The position numbers were made by a program, and so were the translations under genes. The notes under the pieces were generated by a model that saw only the letters and a program-made list of their open reading frames with translations, searched no databases and was not told the DNA's origin. A stretch of 64,000 bases of DNA from SZAS-79 sp965279075 (GTDB lineage: Bacteria; Pseudomonadota; Gammaproteobacteria; Burkholderiales; SG8-39), in NCBI GenBank assembly GCA_965279075.1, contig CBDIHI010000012.1, positions 1,162,500 through 1,226,499 on the forward strand, written 5' to 3'. The first letter of the stretch is position 1; each line of letters begins with the position of its first letter. Below, piece after piece: positions 47,271 to 56,284 of the stretch.

Positions 47271-47540
47271 TCAGGCCACCTGGCGGTCGCGCATCGCGGC
47301 CTCGAGTTCGCTCACGTCGGTGAGTACGCGGGTCGCGTAGCTGTACATGATCTCGCCCTTGGGGGTGGGCCGGATGCTTCGGTGCAGGCGCACGAACAGC
47401 GGGGCGCCGATCTCGTCCTCGAGCTTGCGGATGCGGGCGGAGACGTTCGACTGGACCGTGTTGAGTTCGATGGCCGCGCGGGCGAAGCCCTTGCGTTCGT
47501 AGACCGACACGAAACAGCGCAGATCCTTCAGGTCCAGCAT
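47271..47540 (-). CDS. HTH-only LysR-family protein
   Basis: 89-residue protein that is just the LysR winged HTH and linker: MLDLKDLRCFVSVYERKGFARAAIELNTVQSNVSARIRKLEDEIG and on to the linker helix, then a stop. A GGGAGGGG site precedes the ATG. It has no effector domain, in contrast to the roughly 300-residue norm. No fragment of the missing domain is present downstream, so it is not an obvious recent frameshift. It could dimerise through its linker helix and act without ligand control. Confidence 0.8.
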   Translation of the reverse strand: MLDLKDLRCFVSVYERKGFARAAIELNTVQSNVSARIRKLEDEIGAPLFVRLHRSIRPTPKGEIMYSYATRVLTDVSELEAAMRDRQVA

Positions 47541-47637
47541 GGCCGACCCCTCCCTGGCATCCAACCGGCAGGCAGGTATCTTATCCCAAGGTACGAGCGG
47601 CGTGGCCCCCGCCTGCGAACCTGTGTTGATTGGGGGA

Positions 47638-48036
47638 TCAGCGGGTTGCGGCCGAGGGGCGTTCGTCGCGCCGCTTCTCCGCGCGACGCGCGCGGACTTC
47701 CGCGTCCACCTGCTGCAGGCTCACTCGCTGCCAGTGCCAGCCCTCGGGCGGATCCTGCGGGCTGAACGAGAATCGCGGCGCGTCCGGGGAGGCGGGCGGG
47801 AGGTAGGACAGCGGGTTCGCGGCGCGCGACTGGCCGGCCGGCGGGAAGGGCCGGGACGTACGGGCCGCATTGGTCGTTCCGTAGACGACCATGGGCCGGG
47901 CGACGACTGCGACGCTCGCCGGGCGCGGCTGCGGCCGGGAGGCATGGGTGTGCCGGGGCACGGCCGCGAACGACGCCGGGGCGCCGGCCGCCGCAAGCGA
48001 CGCCACGGTCGCCAGCAGGCAGGCTATCCTTGCCAT
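47638..48036 (-). CDS. Secreted protein of unknown function
   Basis: 132-residue protein with a signal peptide (MARIACLLATVASLAAAGAPASFAA, AxA site near residue 25), a Pro/Arg-rich central part, and a C-terminal part with PEGWHWQRVSLQQVDAEVR. AGGAGG precedes the ATG at the proper distance, supporting translation. No family recognised. Divergent from the Bug fragment. Confidence 0.65.
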   Translation of the reverse strand: MARIACLLATVASLAAAGAPASFAAVPRHTHASRPQPRPASVAVVARPMVVYGTTNAARTSRPFPPAGQSRAANPLSYLPPASPDAPRFSFSPQDPPEGWHWQRVSLQQVDAEVRARRAEKRRDERPSAATR

Positions 48037-48076
48037 GTTTCCTCCTGTCCCCGGTGTTTTCCGGAAAGCGCATCGA

Positions 48077-48319
48077 ATGGCATTCGCCCGAACTCTACGC
48101 CTCGCCGCTGTCGCTTCGCTGACTGCGGTCGCGCTCCCGATCACCGCCGTGTCGCAGGGGTATCCCGCGAAGCCCGGCAGGATGATCGTGCCGTTGTCGC
48201 CGGGGGGCGGGCAGGACATCGTTGCGCGCGCGGTGGGCGAGCGGCTCTCGGCGCGGATCGGCCAGCCCATCGTGGTCGAGAACAAGCCCGGCGCAACCGC
48301 CAACATCGTGCCGGAGTAG
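48077..48319 (+). pseudogene. Truncated Bug (TctC) receptor gene, N-terminal fragment
   Basis: 80 codons encode a normal Bug start: signal peptide, then GYPAKPGRMIVPLSPGGGQDIVARAVGERLS and QPIVVENKPGATANIV, after which a stop appears and the GST begins within 5 bp. The missing roughly 240 residues are not seen in any frame downstream, so the gene was cut by an internal deletion. The fragment cannot form a ligand-binding fold. Confidence 0.82.
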
Positions 48320-48323
48320 CGCC

Positions 48324-49046
48324 GTGGCCGCATACCAACTGTATTACTGGCCGGCGATCCAGGGCCGCGGCGAGTTCATCCGCCTCGCGCTGGAGGCCGG
48401 TGGTGCGAAGTACGTCGACGTCGCCCGCTCGGCCGGCGGCATGCAGGAGATGTTCGGGTTGATGGAAGGCAAGGGCGCGCGCGTTCCCTTCGCGCCGCCC
48501 TTCCTCAAGAGCGGGCGCCTCGTGTTTGCGCAGACCGCGAACATCCTGCAGACCCTCGCGCCGCGGCTGGGGCTCGTGCCGGAGGACGAGGCTTCGCGGC
48601 TGTGGGCGCACCAGCTGCAGCTGACCGTCGCCGATTTCGTGCTCGAGGCGCACGACACGCACCACCCCGTCGGGGTCGGTCTGTACTACGAGGACCAGAT
48701 GCCCGAGTCGCGGCGCCGCTCGAAGGACTTCCGCGCTTCGCGCATGCCGAAGTACCTCGGGTACTTCGAGCAGGTGCTGGCGGGCAACCGCGGATTCGCG
48801 GTCGGGAGAGCGCTTTCGTACGTCGACTTGTCGCTGTTCCAGGTCGTGGCCGGGCTGCGCTATGCGTTTCCGCGCGCGATCCGCTCGCTCGAACCTTCCC
48901 TGCCCCGGCTCGTCGCTTTGCATGACCGCGTCGCCTGCGTGCCGCGCGTCGCCGCCTACCTTGCCTCTCCCCGCCGGATCCCGTTCAACGAGCAGGGCAT
49001 CTTCCGGCGCTACCCCGAGCTGGACGGCCCGGTGCGCGCCGCGTGA
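48324..49046 (+). CDS. Glutathione S-transferase family protein
   Basis: 240-residue GST-like protein. The N-terminal thioredoxin-like domain begins YQLYYWPAIQGRGEFIRLALE, a mu/pi/sigma-like start with Tyr at the usual place, and the C-terminal domain is helical, with LSYVDLSLFQVVAGLRYAF. Start GTG at 48324. Whether it is a glutathione transferase or a fold relative cannot be decided. The stop overlaps the next start (GTGA). Confidence 0.85.
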   Translation: MAAYQLYYWPAIQGRGEFIRLALEAGGAKYVDVARSAGGMQEMFGLMEGKGARVPFAPPFLKSGRLVFAQTANILQTLAPRLGLVPEDEASRLWAHQLQLTVADFVLEAHDTHHPVGVGLYYEDQMPESRRRSKDFRASRMPKYLGYFEQVLAGNRGFAVGRALSYVDLSLFQVVAGLRYAFPRAIRSLEPSLPRLVALHDRVACVPRVAAYLASPRRIPFNEQGIFRRYPELDGPVRAA

Positions 49047-49633
49047 AAGCGAAGCCTTCCACGCACAAGCGCCGGCCCAAGTGGCCGAAGAAGGTCGCCA
49101 ACGCCATGTGCTCTCCATGGTTCTTCGGGGGGAGCTTCGTAGTTGGCGCGCTGCTCGGCGTGGGGCCCCTGGACGCCATCGGCTCGCGGTCCATGGAGCA
49201 CGGCCAGCGTCCCGATCCGCGCATGGTCGTCATCGCCACCGTGCCGGATCCTTCCACGCCCGGCTCGCGGCGCGTCGAGCCCGTCTTCTATTCGGCGCTT
49301 GCGGACTTTCGTGCTGCCAATCCCGGCGCCAGCCTCTTGCCGCCGGATTCCTCAGGCAAGGTCGAACGGGCGCACCGCGGTGTCGTCGCGGAATATTCGG
49401 TCGAGCCTGCCGATGGCGAGGCCGTGACCGTGGAAACGAAATTCCGGCAGGACTTCGTCAGCGTGCGGGCGCGCTATGTGGCGACTGCGACGGAGGTCCG
49501 GCCGCTTACCACCAAGGCCGGGGCCGTGTACCAGCCTTTACTGATCGGGTTGGGGATCGCGGCGCTGCTGGGGGTGATTGGGCGGGCGTGGAAGTATTTG
49601 GTGCAGCAGGAGGAGGCGAGGGGGCGGTTGTAG
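49043..49633 (+). CDS. Unknown protein with two membrane segments
   Basis: 196-residue protein: basic N-terminus, one hydrophobic segment (about 26-46), a soluble loop with a possible beta-sandwich (VVIATVPDPSTPGSRRVEPVFYSALADFRAAN), and a second hydrophobic segment (about 165-185) near the C-terminus. The GTG start overlaps the GST stop, so it is translationally coupled. No family recognised. Confidence 0.65.
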   Translation: MKAKPSTHKRRPKWPKKVANAMCSPWFFGGSFVVGALLGVGPLDAIGSRSMEHGQRPDPRMVVIATVPDPSTPGSRRVEPVFYSALADFRAANPGASLLPPDSSGKVERAHRGVVAEYSVEPADGEAVTVETKFRQDFVSVRARYVATATEVRPLTTKAGAVYQPLLIGLGIAALLGVIGRAWKYLVQQEEARGRL

Positions 49634-50079
49634 GGGGGTAAGGGGATACGAACATCTCCATTGCAGATAGCTATAGAAGCTCTTTCGCCATGTTTTTTAG
49701 AATAGAATGAATGAGTCATAGGGAATCACGATACAAATGTCGATTGCGAGACTGCCGATTGCGAACTTACGCACATGCGAGCGAGGGCGATTTTTCATGG
49801 AATAGAATCATTTTTTCTCTTGATTCTGGTTATACGACACGCGTTTGTCATGGTTTGTCATATTTGGATACTCTACACCCCTTGAACTATGATCAAGGAG
49901 TGTAATGCGATAGCCCGATTGGTCGATGCGCAGGTCGCCTCAGCCGCTTGGCGTTCTTCGCGAGACAAGTTTGCGATCAGGGTGACCACTAATTTTGCCC
50001 CGCGGGCTGGCAAAACGGTGTCGAGGAAAACACGGCGCGGCGCGTTTCCGCCCGAGCGCTCTTGCGACCGGACGTCCAA
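49634..50079. other. AT-rich intergenic junction before the chemosensory cluster
   Basis: About 446 bp without a supported gene. The 60-base lines 49681-49740 and 49801-49860 contain about 33% and 35% GC by my count, whereas typical lines here exceed 65%. It contains direct repeats GTTTGTCAT (49843, 49853) and CGATTGCGA (49741, 49756), a CTTGA/TCAAG dyad at 49881-49897, and a plausible promoter at 49845. No tRNA or att-like repeat was found. A 64-codon frame at 49889-50083 overlaps the kinase start and has no support. Confidence 0.65.
49845..49872 (+). promoter_or_regulatory. Candidate promoter of the chemosensory cluster
   Basis: TTGTCA (49845-49850), 16-base spacer, GATACT (49867-49872). 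The -35 is 5 of 6 to consensus and the -10 4 of 6. The repeated GTTTGTCAT motif overlaps the -35 and is spaced 10 bp, one helical turn, so a regulator could bind there. Confidence 0.4.
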
Positions 50080-53000
50080 ATGAGTGCACTTTCGTCTATT
50101 TGCGCAACGTTCTCCATCCTGGTGGGCATGGCCGTGCTCTCGGGCTGGGCGTTCGAGGTTCAGTTCCTGAAGACCGTGATCCCCGGATTCGTCGCCATGA
50201 AGGCGAACACGGCGCTCGGGTTCATTCTTTCCGGGGCATCCCTGATGCTTCTTGCTCCACAGCTGGCGCCCCCGGGGCGCAGGTGGCTGGCCCGGTTGCT
50301 GGCGCTCGCCGTGTGCCTGATTGGGCTGCTGACCTTGGGCCAAGAGTTGTTCGGCTGGAACCTGGGCATCGATGAGCTTTTGTTCAATGACGCCGATGCT
50401 CTGGTCTTCACGTCGGCACCCGGCCGCATGGCCGTTGCGTCCACGATCGCATTCTTCCTGTTCGGGCTGGGGTTGCTTTCAATCAACTGGACGCCACGGC
50501 GCGGGCCTGCGCCCACCGAAATCCTGGCCCTGCTGGTCATCGCCATGAGTTTGGTCGCGGCCATTGCCTACGTCTTTGCGCGCGAACTCAGCATCCCTTT
50601 TCTCAGCAGCACTCGCATGGCGGTGCACACGTTCATCACCTTTTTTGTGCTGAGCGTCGGCCTTCTTGTGGCCCGGCCGCAGCGCGGCCTGGTGGGCGCA
50701 CTCCGGGCCCGCATCAAGAGTCCGCTTGAGGGGGCGATCTACGGCAGCCTGTTGCTCAGTCTGCTTGCGCTGTTGGTCACGGGCGCGGCTGGATTGCTCG
50801 CCGCACAGGATTCGATTGAACGCTCCAAGTTGACCGACCACACCCAAGAAGTACGCAGGCAGCTTGTGCAGTTGCTGTCGGCGCATCAGGGCGTCCAATC
50901 GGCGAGCAGGGGCTATGCCATGACCGGCGATCCGGAATTTCTCCGCATTGGTGTCAACTGGCAGAGGAACGCGGATCTCGCCTACATGGAACTTCGAATC
51001 CTGATTCAGGACAATCCAGCGCAATCTGCCCGACTGGGCCCCCTTGACGACCTGCGCCAGCAAATCTTCCATCAGGCAGAGTGGGTTATTGAATCAACAC
51101 GCAGTGGTAACACCTTGGTGGCGGCGCAATCGATCAGCGAAAGCAGAAAGACATTGTTGGATTTTCGCGATGTCATTGCGCAACTGGACGCCGAAGAGGT
51201 GCGGTTGCTGGGCGTGCGCGCAGCGAATGAACAGGACAGCTATGTGCGTCTCAAGCTGACGGTGGGTGCGGGCACTTTGCTCGCGCTTCTGGTGCTCGTT
51301 TTCGCGGCCATCGTCGTCCGCCGCCAAATTGACCAGCGCCAGCGTGCCGAATTAGCACTGCTCAAATCCGAGGCTTACAACCGCAGCGTTGTCGACAGCA
51401 GCCCGGATTGTCTGAAGGTGCTGAGTCTAGATGCGCGGCTCGCGTTCATGGCGCCGCAGGGCTGCCGCATCATGGAGATTGACGATTTCCGCGCTTTTGA
51501 AAATGCCGACTGGCTGTCGTTCTGGAAAGGCGCTGATCACGAAGCCGCGCAAACGGCGGTGAGTACCGCCCTCGCGGGCGAAATTGGCAGATTCCAGGGC
51601 TTCTGCCCCACCGCAAAGGGGAGCCCACGCTGGTGGGACGTGCTGGTGACCCCGATTCTCGGCGCAACGGGCGACCCCGAGAAGCTCCTGGCCGTATCCC
51701 GGGATATCACCGAACAAAAGCGCATGGAGGACGAAATCCGGGAGATCAATGAGAACCTAGATCGCATCGTGCGTGAGCGAACCGCCGCCTTGCATGAGAG
51801 CGAGGCGCGGCTGCACTTTTCCTTGAAAATGGCGCGCACGGGGGGCTGGGATCTCGATCTGGTGGATCACAGCGCTCATCGCACACTGGAGCACGACCAG
51901 ATCTTCGGCTATGCCGCACTGCTGCCACAGTGGACTTACGAGATGTTCCTGGAGCACGTGGTGCCCGAGGATCGCGGCAATGTGGACCGCGATTTCCGCG
52001 GCGCGATCACCGCGCAAACGAATTGGGATTTTGAATGCCGCATCCGCCGTGCCGATGGCGAGTTGCGCTGGATCCGCGGGGCTGGGGAACATCAGCGCGA
52101 TGACGCGGGACGGGCGCGGCGCATGGCCGGCATCGTCCAGGACATCACGAAGCGCAAGCAAGCGGAGCAGAGAGTCGTGGAGGCGAGGGCCTTCCTGCGA
52201 CAAGTGATCGATCTCGACCGCAATTTCATCTTCGTCAAGGACCGCGAAGGGCGCTTCACGCTGGTGAACCAGGCGGTCGCCGAAGCCTACGGTACCAGCG
52301 TGGAGGACCTGATCGGCAAGTCCGACCACGACTTCAATCCGAACCGCGAGGAAGTCGAACATTTCCGCAAAGACGATCTTGAAGTGATGGACAGCCTCAA
52401 GGAGAAGTTCGTTGCCGAGGAGAGGATCACTGACGCTTCGGGCAGGCAGCGCTGGTTGCAGACGGTAAAGCGTCCGGTCGTCGGCGCTCATGGAAGGGCC
52501 GAAATGATTCTCGGCGTGTCGAGCGACATCACCGAGCGCAAGCAAGCGGAGACGAAGATCCGGAGGCAACTCGAGCACTTGAACCTGCTGGATCACATCA
52601 CGCGCGCGACCGGAGAGCGGCAGGATTTGCAAAGCATCTTCCAAGTCGTGGTAAGGAGTCTAGAGGACAGCCTGCCGGTCGATTTTGGCTGTGTGTTGCT
52701 GCACGACCCGGCGGCCAATGCCCTCAAGGTGAGCTCGGTCGGCGTAGGGAGCGCGGCGCTGGCGCGCGAACTGACGATGGATACGGGAAGCGCGATCGGC
52801 GTGGACGCGAACGGTCTGGGGCGCTGCATGCAGGGCGAGTTGGTGTACGAGCCCGACATCGGGCAGGTGGCGTTCCCGTTTCCACGCCGTCTGGCGGGCG
52901 CGGGGCTGCGCTCGCTGGTGCTGGCACCGCTGCGATCGGAGAGCCGGGTATTCGGTGTACTAGTGGTGGCACGAAGGCAAGCGAATGCGTTCGAAAGCGT

Positions 53001-54291
53001 GCAGTGCGAATTCCTGCGCCAGTTGAGCGAGCACGTGGCGCTGGCGGCGCAGCAGGCGCAGCTCTACGGCTCGCTGCAGCAGGCCTACGACGAGCTGCGC
53101 CAGACCCAGGAAGCGGCGATGCAGCAGGAGCGGCTGCGCGCGCTGGGGCAGATGGCGAGCGGGGTGGCGCACGACATCAACAACGCCTTGTCGCCGGTGT
53201 CGCTGTACACCGAATCGCTGCTGGAGACGGAGAAGGCGCTGAGCGAGCGCGGGCGGGGCCAGCTCGAAACCATACAGCGCGCGGTGGATGACGTGGCGAA
53301 GACGCTGGCGCGCATGCGCGAGTTCTACCGGGAGCGCGAGCAGCAGGCCGAGCTTGCGCCGGTGGAGACGAACCAGGTCGTGCAGCAGGTGCTCGACCTG
53401 ACGAAAGTGCGCTGGAGCGGCATGGCGCAGCAGCACGGCGTGACGATTCGCGCGCAGACCGAACTGGCCGCGAACCTGCCCAGGATCATGGGAGTGGAGA
53501 GTGAGCTGCGCGAGGCGCTGACCAATCTCGTCTTTAACGCAGTGGACGCGATGCCCGAGGGTGGCACGTTGACGCTGCGCACGCGGCTCGCCGATGATGC
53601 GCGAGTGGTCATCGAGGTTGCCGATGAGGGCACAGGCATGGACGAAGAGACGCGCCGCAGGTGCCTGGAGCCCTTTTTCACCACCAAGGGCGAGCGCGGC
53701 ACCGGGTTGGGACTGGCGATGGTGTTCGGCATGTTGCGGCGGCACGGTGCGCAGATCGAGATCGACAGCGCGCCCGACGCGGGCACCAAGATGCGGATGA
53801 TGTTCGCGGCATCGGTCACGGCCGCGCCACTGGCCGGCGCAATCGCGGAAGCGCCGGCCGTGCGGAAACATCTGCGGCTGCTGATCGTCGATGACGATCC
53901 GATCGTACTCCGCGCCCTGCGCCATGCGCTGGAGATCGACGCGCATCGCGTCAGCGCGGCGGACGGCGGGCAGACCGGCATCGACGCCTTTCGCGAAGCG
54001 CTGGCGCGCGGAGAAGCGTTCGACGCGGTGTTCACGGATCTGGGCATGCCGAACGTGGACGGGCGCAAGGTGGCCGCGGCGGTGAAGGAGGCCTCGCCGT
54101 CGACGCCCGTGATACTGCTCACGGGCTGGGGCGAACGCATCGTCGCCGAGGGTGACATTCCCGCGCACGTCGATCAGGTGCTCGCCAAACCGGCCAAGCT
54201 GCGCGAGGTGCGCACGGCGCTGACTAATGTCATCTTCAACGCAGTGGAGGCAATGCCCGGGGAGTCGTCGAAATTGGCGACTTCTGAGTAG
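50080..54291 (+). CDS. Large hybrid sensor histidine kinase (multi-TM, CHASE3-like, PAS x3, GAF, HisKA, HATPase, REC)
   Basis: 1403-residue kinase. About seven N-terminal membrane helices (1-215) form a MASE-like sensor, followed by a CHASE3-type helical periplasmic region (about 240-380), three PAS/PAC repeats (about 430-830), a GAF domain (about 850-1000), a HisKA domain with phospho-His1031 in GVAHDINNALSP, a HATPase with FNAVDAMP N-box and GTGLGLAMV G-box, and a receiver with phospho-Asp1320 in FTDLGMPN. The last 20 residues repeat the N-box sequence (TNVIFNAVEAMP). ATG 50080 is chosen over TTG 50062. First gene of the cluster. Confidence 0.9.
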   Translation: MSALSSICATFSILVGMAVLSGWAFEVQFLKTVIPGFVAMKANTALGFILSGASLMLLAPQLAPPGRRWLARLLALAVCLIGLLTLGQELFGWNLGIDELLFNDADALVFTSAPGRMAVASTIAFFLFGLGLLSINWTPRRGPAPTEILALLVIAMSLVAAIAYVFARELSIPFLSSTRMAVHTFITFFVLSVGLLVARPQRGLVGALRARIKSPLEGAIYGSLLLSLLALLVTGAAGLLAAQDSIERSKLTDHTQEVRRQLVQLLSAHQGVQSASRGYAMTGDPEFLRIGVNWQRNADLAYMELRILIQDNPAQSARLGPLDDLRQQIFHQAEWVIESTRSGNTLVAAQSISESRKTLLDFRDVIAQLDAEEVRLLGVRAANEQDSYVRLKLTVGAGTLLALLVLVFAAIVVRRQIDQRQRAELALLKSEAYNRSVVDSSPDCLKVLSLDARLAFMAPQGCRIMEIDDFRAFENADWLSFWKGADHEAAQTAVSTALAGEIGRFQGFCPTAKGSPRWWDVLVTPILGATGDPEKLLAVSRDITEQKRMEDEIREINENLDRIVRERTAALHESEARLHFSLKMARTGGWDLDLVDHSAHRTLEHDQIFGYAALLPQWTYEMFLEHVVPEDRGNVDRDFRGAITAQTNWDFECRIRRADGELRWIRGAGEHQRDDAGRARRMAGIVQDITKRKQAEQRVVEARAFLRQVIDLDRNFIFVKDREGRFTLVNQAVAEAYGTSVEDLIGKSDHDFNPNREEVEHFRKDDLEVMDSLKEKFVAEERITDASGRQRWLQTVKRPVVGAHGRAEMILGVSSDITERKQAETKIRRQLEHLNLLDHITRATGERQDLQSIFQVVVRSLEDSLPVDFGCVLLHDPAANALKVSSVGVGSAALARELTMDTGSAIGVDANGLGRCMQGELVYEPDIGQVAFPFPRRLAGAGLRSLVLAPLRSESRVFGVLVVARRQANAFESVQCEFLRQLSEHVALAAQQAQLYGSLQQAYDELRQTQEAAMQQERLRALGQMASGVAHDINNALSPVSLYTESLLETEKALSERGRGQLETIQRAVDDVAKTLARMREFYREREQQAELAPVETNQVVQQVLDLTKVRWSGMAQQHGVTIRAQTELAANLPRIMGVESELREALTNLVFNAVDAMPEGGTLTLRTRLADDARVVIEVADEGTGMDEETRRRCLEPFFTTKGERGTGLGLAMVFGMLRRHGAQIEIDSAPDAGTKMRMMFAASVTAAPLAGAIAEAPAVRKHLRLLIVDDDPIVLRALRHALEIDAHRVSAADGGQTGIDAFREALARGEAFDAVFTDLGMPNVDGRKVAAAVKEASPSTPVILLTGWGERIVAEGDIPAHVDQVLAKPAKLREVRTALTNVIFNAVEAMPGESSKLATSE

Positions 54292-54318
54292 TCTCAACGT
54301 TCTGAAGGAACAACGGTC

Positions 54319-54780
54319 ATGTGGTTGCTGGTATTTCGGCTCGGCGAGCAACGCTATGCGCTCCCGCTCGCGGCGGTCGAGCGCATCGTGCGTGCCGTCG
54401 AAGTGACGCCACTACCGGGCGCTCCGGCCATCGTGCATGGCGCGATCGACGTGCAGGGCCGCGTGCAGCCAGTGCTCGATATGCGGCAGCGCTTCGGCCT
54501 GCCGCCACGGGATATCGCCCCAGGCGATCAGTTCGTCCTGGCGCGCAGCGCGGGCCGCGCGGTGGTCCTGGTGATCGACGAGGCACAGGGCGTCATCGAG
54601 CACCCTGCAGGGAACATCGTCGGTACGGCCCAGATCGTACCCGGCGTCGCGCACATCCAGGGCGTGGTCAAGCTTGAGGACGGTTTGGTGTTGATTCACG
54701 ACCTGGAGAAGTTCTTTTCGCTGGACGAAGCGACCGCTCTGGACGAAGCGATGGCTCTTGAGGCGGCTCATGACACTTAG
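54319..54780 (+). CDS. CheW-like chemotaxis scaffold protein
   Basis: 153-residue CheW domain linking chemoreceptors to CheA. It contains LLVFRLGEQRYALPLAAVERIV, the GAIDVQGRVQPVLDMRQRFGL loop and VVLVIDEAQGVIEH. GAAGGA before the ATG. Overlaps the CheR gene by 11 bases. In Wsp-like operons a CheW precedes the CheR-TPR gene, as here (WspB position). Confidence 0.88.
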   Translation: MWLLVFRLGEQRYALPLAAVERIVRAVEVTPLPGAPAIVHGAIDVQGRVQPVLDMRQRFGLPPRDIAPGDQFVLARSAGRAVVLVIDEAQGVIEHPAGNIVGTAQIVPGVAHIQGVVKLEDGLVLIHDLEKFFSLDEATALDEAMALEAAHDT

Positions 54781-56284
54781 CACCGTACCGGATGCCTACT
54801 GGTCGCGCTTGAGCCCGTTCATCGCCGGCGCGATGGGGCTGCAATTCCCACGCGAGCGCTGGCCTGATCTGCGGCGCGGCCTGGTCGGCGCCGCGCAGGA
54901 ATTCGGGTTCGACGATGCCTCGGCATGCGCCGACTGGCTGTTGTCTTCGCCCTTGAGCAAGGCGCAGTTGCAGGTGCTCGCAAGCCATCTCACGATTAGC
55001 GAGACCTACTTTTTCCGCGACAAACCGACACTGGCCGCGTTGGCCGAGCGCATTCTGCCCGAACTGATCCGCAGCCGGCGCGGCGGCGAGCAGCGGCTGC
55101 GCATCTGGAGCGCGGCCTGCTGCTCGGGAGAGGAGCCCTACACGCTCGCAATCCTGCTGCATCAGCTCCTTCCCGATCTGACCGACTGGAACGTGAGCAT
55201 TCAGGGCACCGATATCAACCCGCGCGTCCTGCACAAGGCCACCGCGGGCATCTATGGCGAGTGGTCATTCCGCGATGCGCCGGCGGATCTCAAGGAGCGC
55301 TATTTCACCCGCGCCGCGGACGGCCGCTACGCCGTCATTCCGGAGATCAAGGCTTTGGTGCGCTTTTCGCACCTGAACCTCGTGGAGGACGTTTATCCGT
55401 CGCCGGTGACCGATACCAACGCCATGGACCTCATCCTTTGTCGCAATGTGCTGATGTACTTCACCCCGCTCCAGATCGAGAAAGTGGTCGGAAAGTTGTG
55501 CCACGCACTGGTCGACAGCGGCTGGCTGGCGGTGAGTCCCAGCGAAGCGCCTCATGCGCTGCTTTCCCAATTCACTGCGGTGAATTTCCCCGGCGCCATC
55601 CTGCACCGAAAGCGCGATGCGGCGCCTTGGATGGAGAAACAACCCGCGCCAGCGCCGCCAGACGACATGGTCTGCCTGGTAGCGCCTGCGAACGAGGCAC
55701 CCTTGCCTTGGGCGTCGCCTGCTCTGCCGGAAGAAGCACCCCCAGCGCAATTGTCGGAAAACCCGGCGCCCGCTGCGGCATCTCCCGCGCCTTATACCGT
55801 GGCGGAATCGCTCTACGGGCAAGGCCGTTATGCTGAAGCAGCGGATATCCTGCTGGCCTCGTTTGCCCGGCACGCGCCCGACTCACCGGCATTTTCCCTG
55901 CTGGCGCGGGTTCTGGCCAACCAAGGCAAGCTCGCCGAGGCGCTCGCGTGGTGCGAGCGTTGGGTCGGCGCCGACAAAGTAGACCCGGCGGCATACTACC
56001 TGCGCGCAGTCATCCTGCTGGAGCAGGGCGACCACGGAGAGGCGCGCGCTTCGCTGCAGCGCTCGCTCTACCTGCATCCGGACTTCGTGCTCGCCCATTT
56101 CACCCTGGGCAGGCTCGCGCGCGACCGCGGCGGGAACGCCGAAGCCGATAAGCATTTCGCCAATGCGCTGCGCGCGTTGCGCCGCCATCAGCCGGAAGAT
56201 CTCCTGCCTGAATCCGACGGCCTCAGCGCCGGCCGCATGATCGAAATCATCACCGCCATGACGGCGCCGGAGAACATCGCGTGA
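54770..56284 (+). CDS. CheR-type MCP methyltransferase with TPR C-terminus (WspC-like)
   Basis: 504-residue protein. The CheR domain (about 15-280) has the SETYFFRDKPTLAAL and IWSAACCSGEEPYTLAI (SAM-binding) motifs and LILCRNVLMYFTP. The C-terminal region (about 345-470) has TPR-like helices (AESLYGQGRYAEAADILLASFARHAP; LAHFTLGRLARDRGGNAEADKHF). CheR plus TPR is the WspC arrangement, predicted to methylate receptors. The ATG at 54770 lies within the CheW gene; a TTG at 54758 is also in frame. Confidence 0.88.
   Translation: MTLSTVPDAYWSRLSPFIAGAMGLQFPRERWPDLRRGLVGAAQEFGFDDASACADWLLSSPLSKAQLQVLASHLTISETYFFRDKPTLAALAERILPELIRSRRGGEQRLRIWSAACCSGEEPYTLAILLHQLLPDLTDWNVSIQGTDINPRVLHKATAGIYGEWSFRDAPADLKERYFTRAADGRYAVIPEIKALVRFSHLNLVEDVYPSPVTDTNAMDLILCRNVLMYFTPLQIEKVVGKLCHALVDSGWLAVSPSEAPHALLSQFTAVNFPGAILHRKRDAAPWMEKQPAPAPPDDMVCLVAPANEAPLPWASPALPEEAPPAQLSENPAPAAASPAPYTVAESLYGQGRYAEAADILLASFARHAPDSPAFSLLARVLANQGKLAEALAWCERWVGADKVDPAAYYLRAVILLEQGDHGEARASLQRSLYLHPDFVLAHFTLGRLARDRGGNAEADKHFANALRALRRHQPEDLLPESDGLSAGRMIEIITAMTAPENIA

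Noticed and set aside
49881..49897. FNR-type box
   Set aside because: CTTGA-N7-TCAAG has the wrong spacing for TTGAT-N4-ATCAA, and the Crp/Fnr protein in the window lacks iron-sulfur ligands.
49889..50083. 64-codon frame just before the hybrid kinase
   Set aside because: It overlaps the kinase start and has no conserved features; ATG CGA TAG at 49904 after AAGGAG is too short to count.
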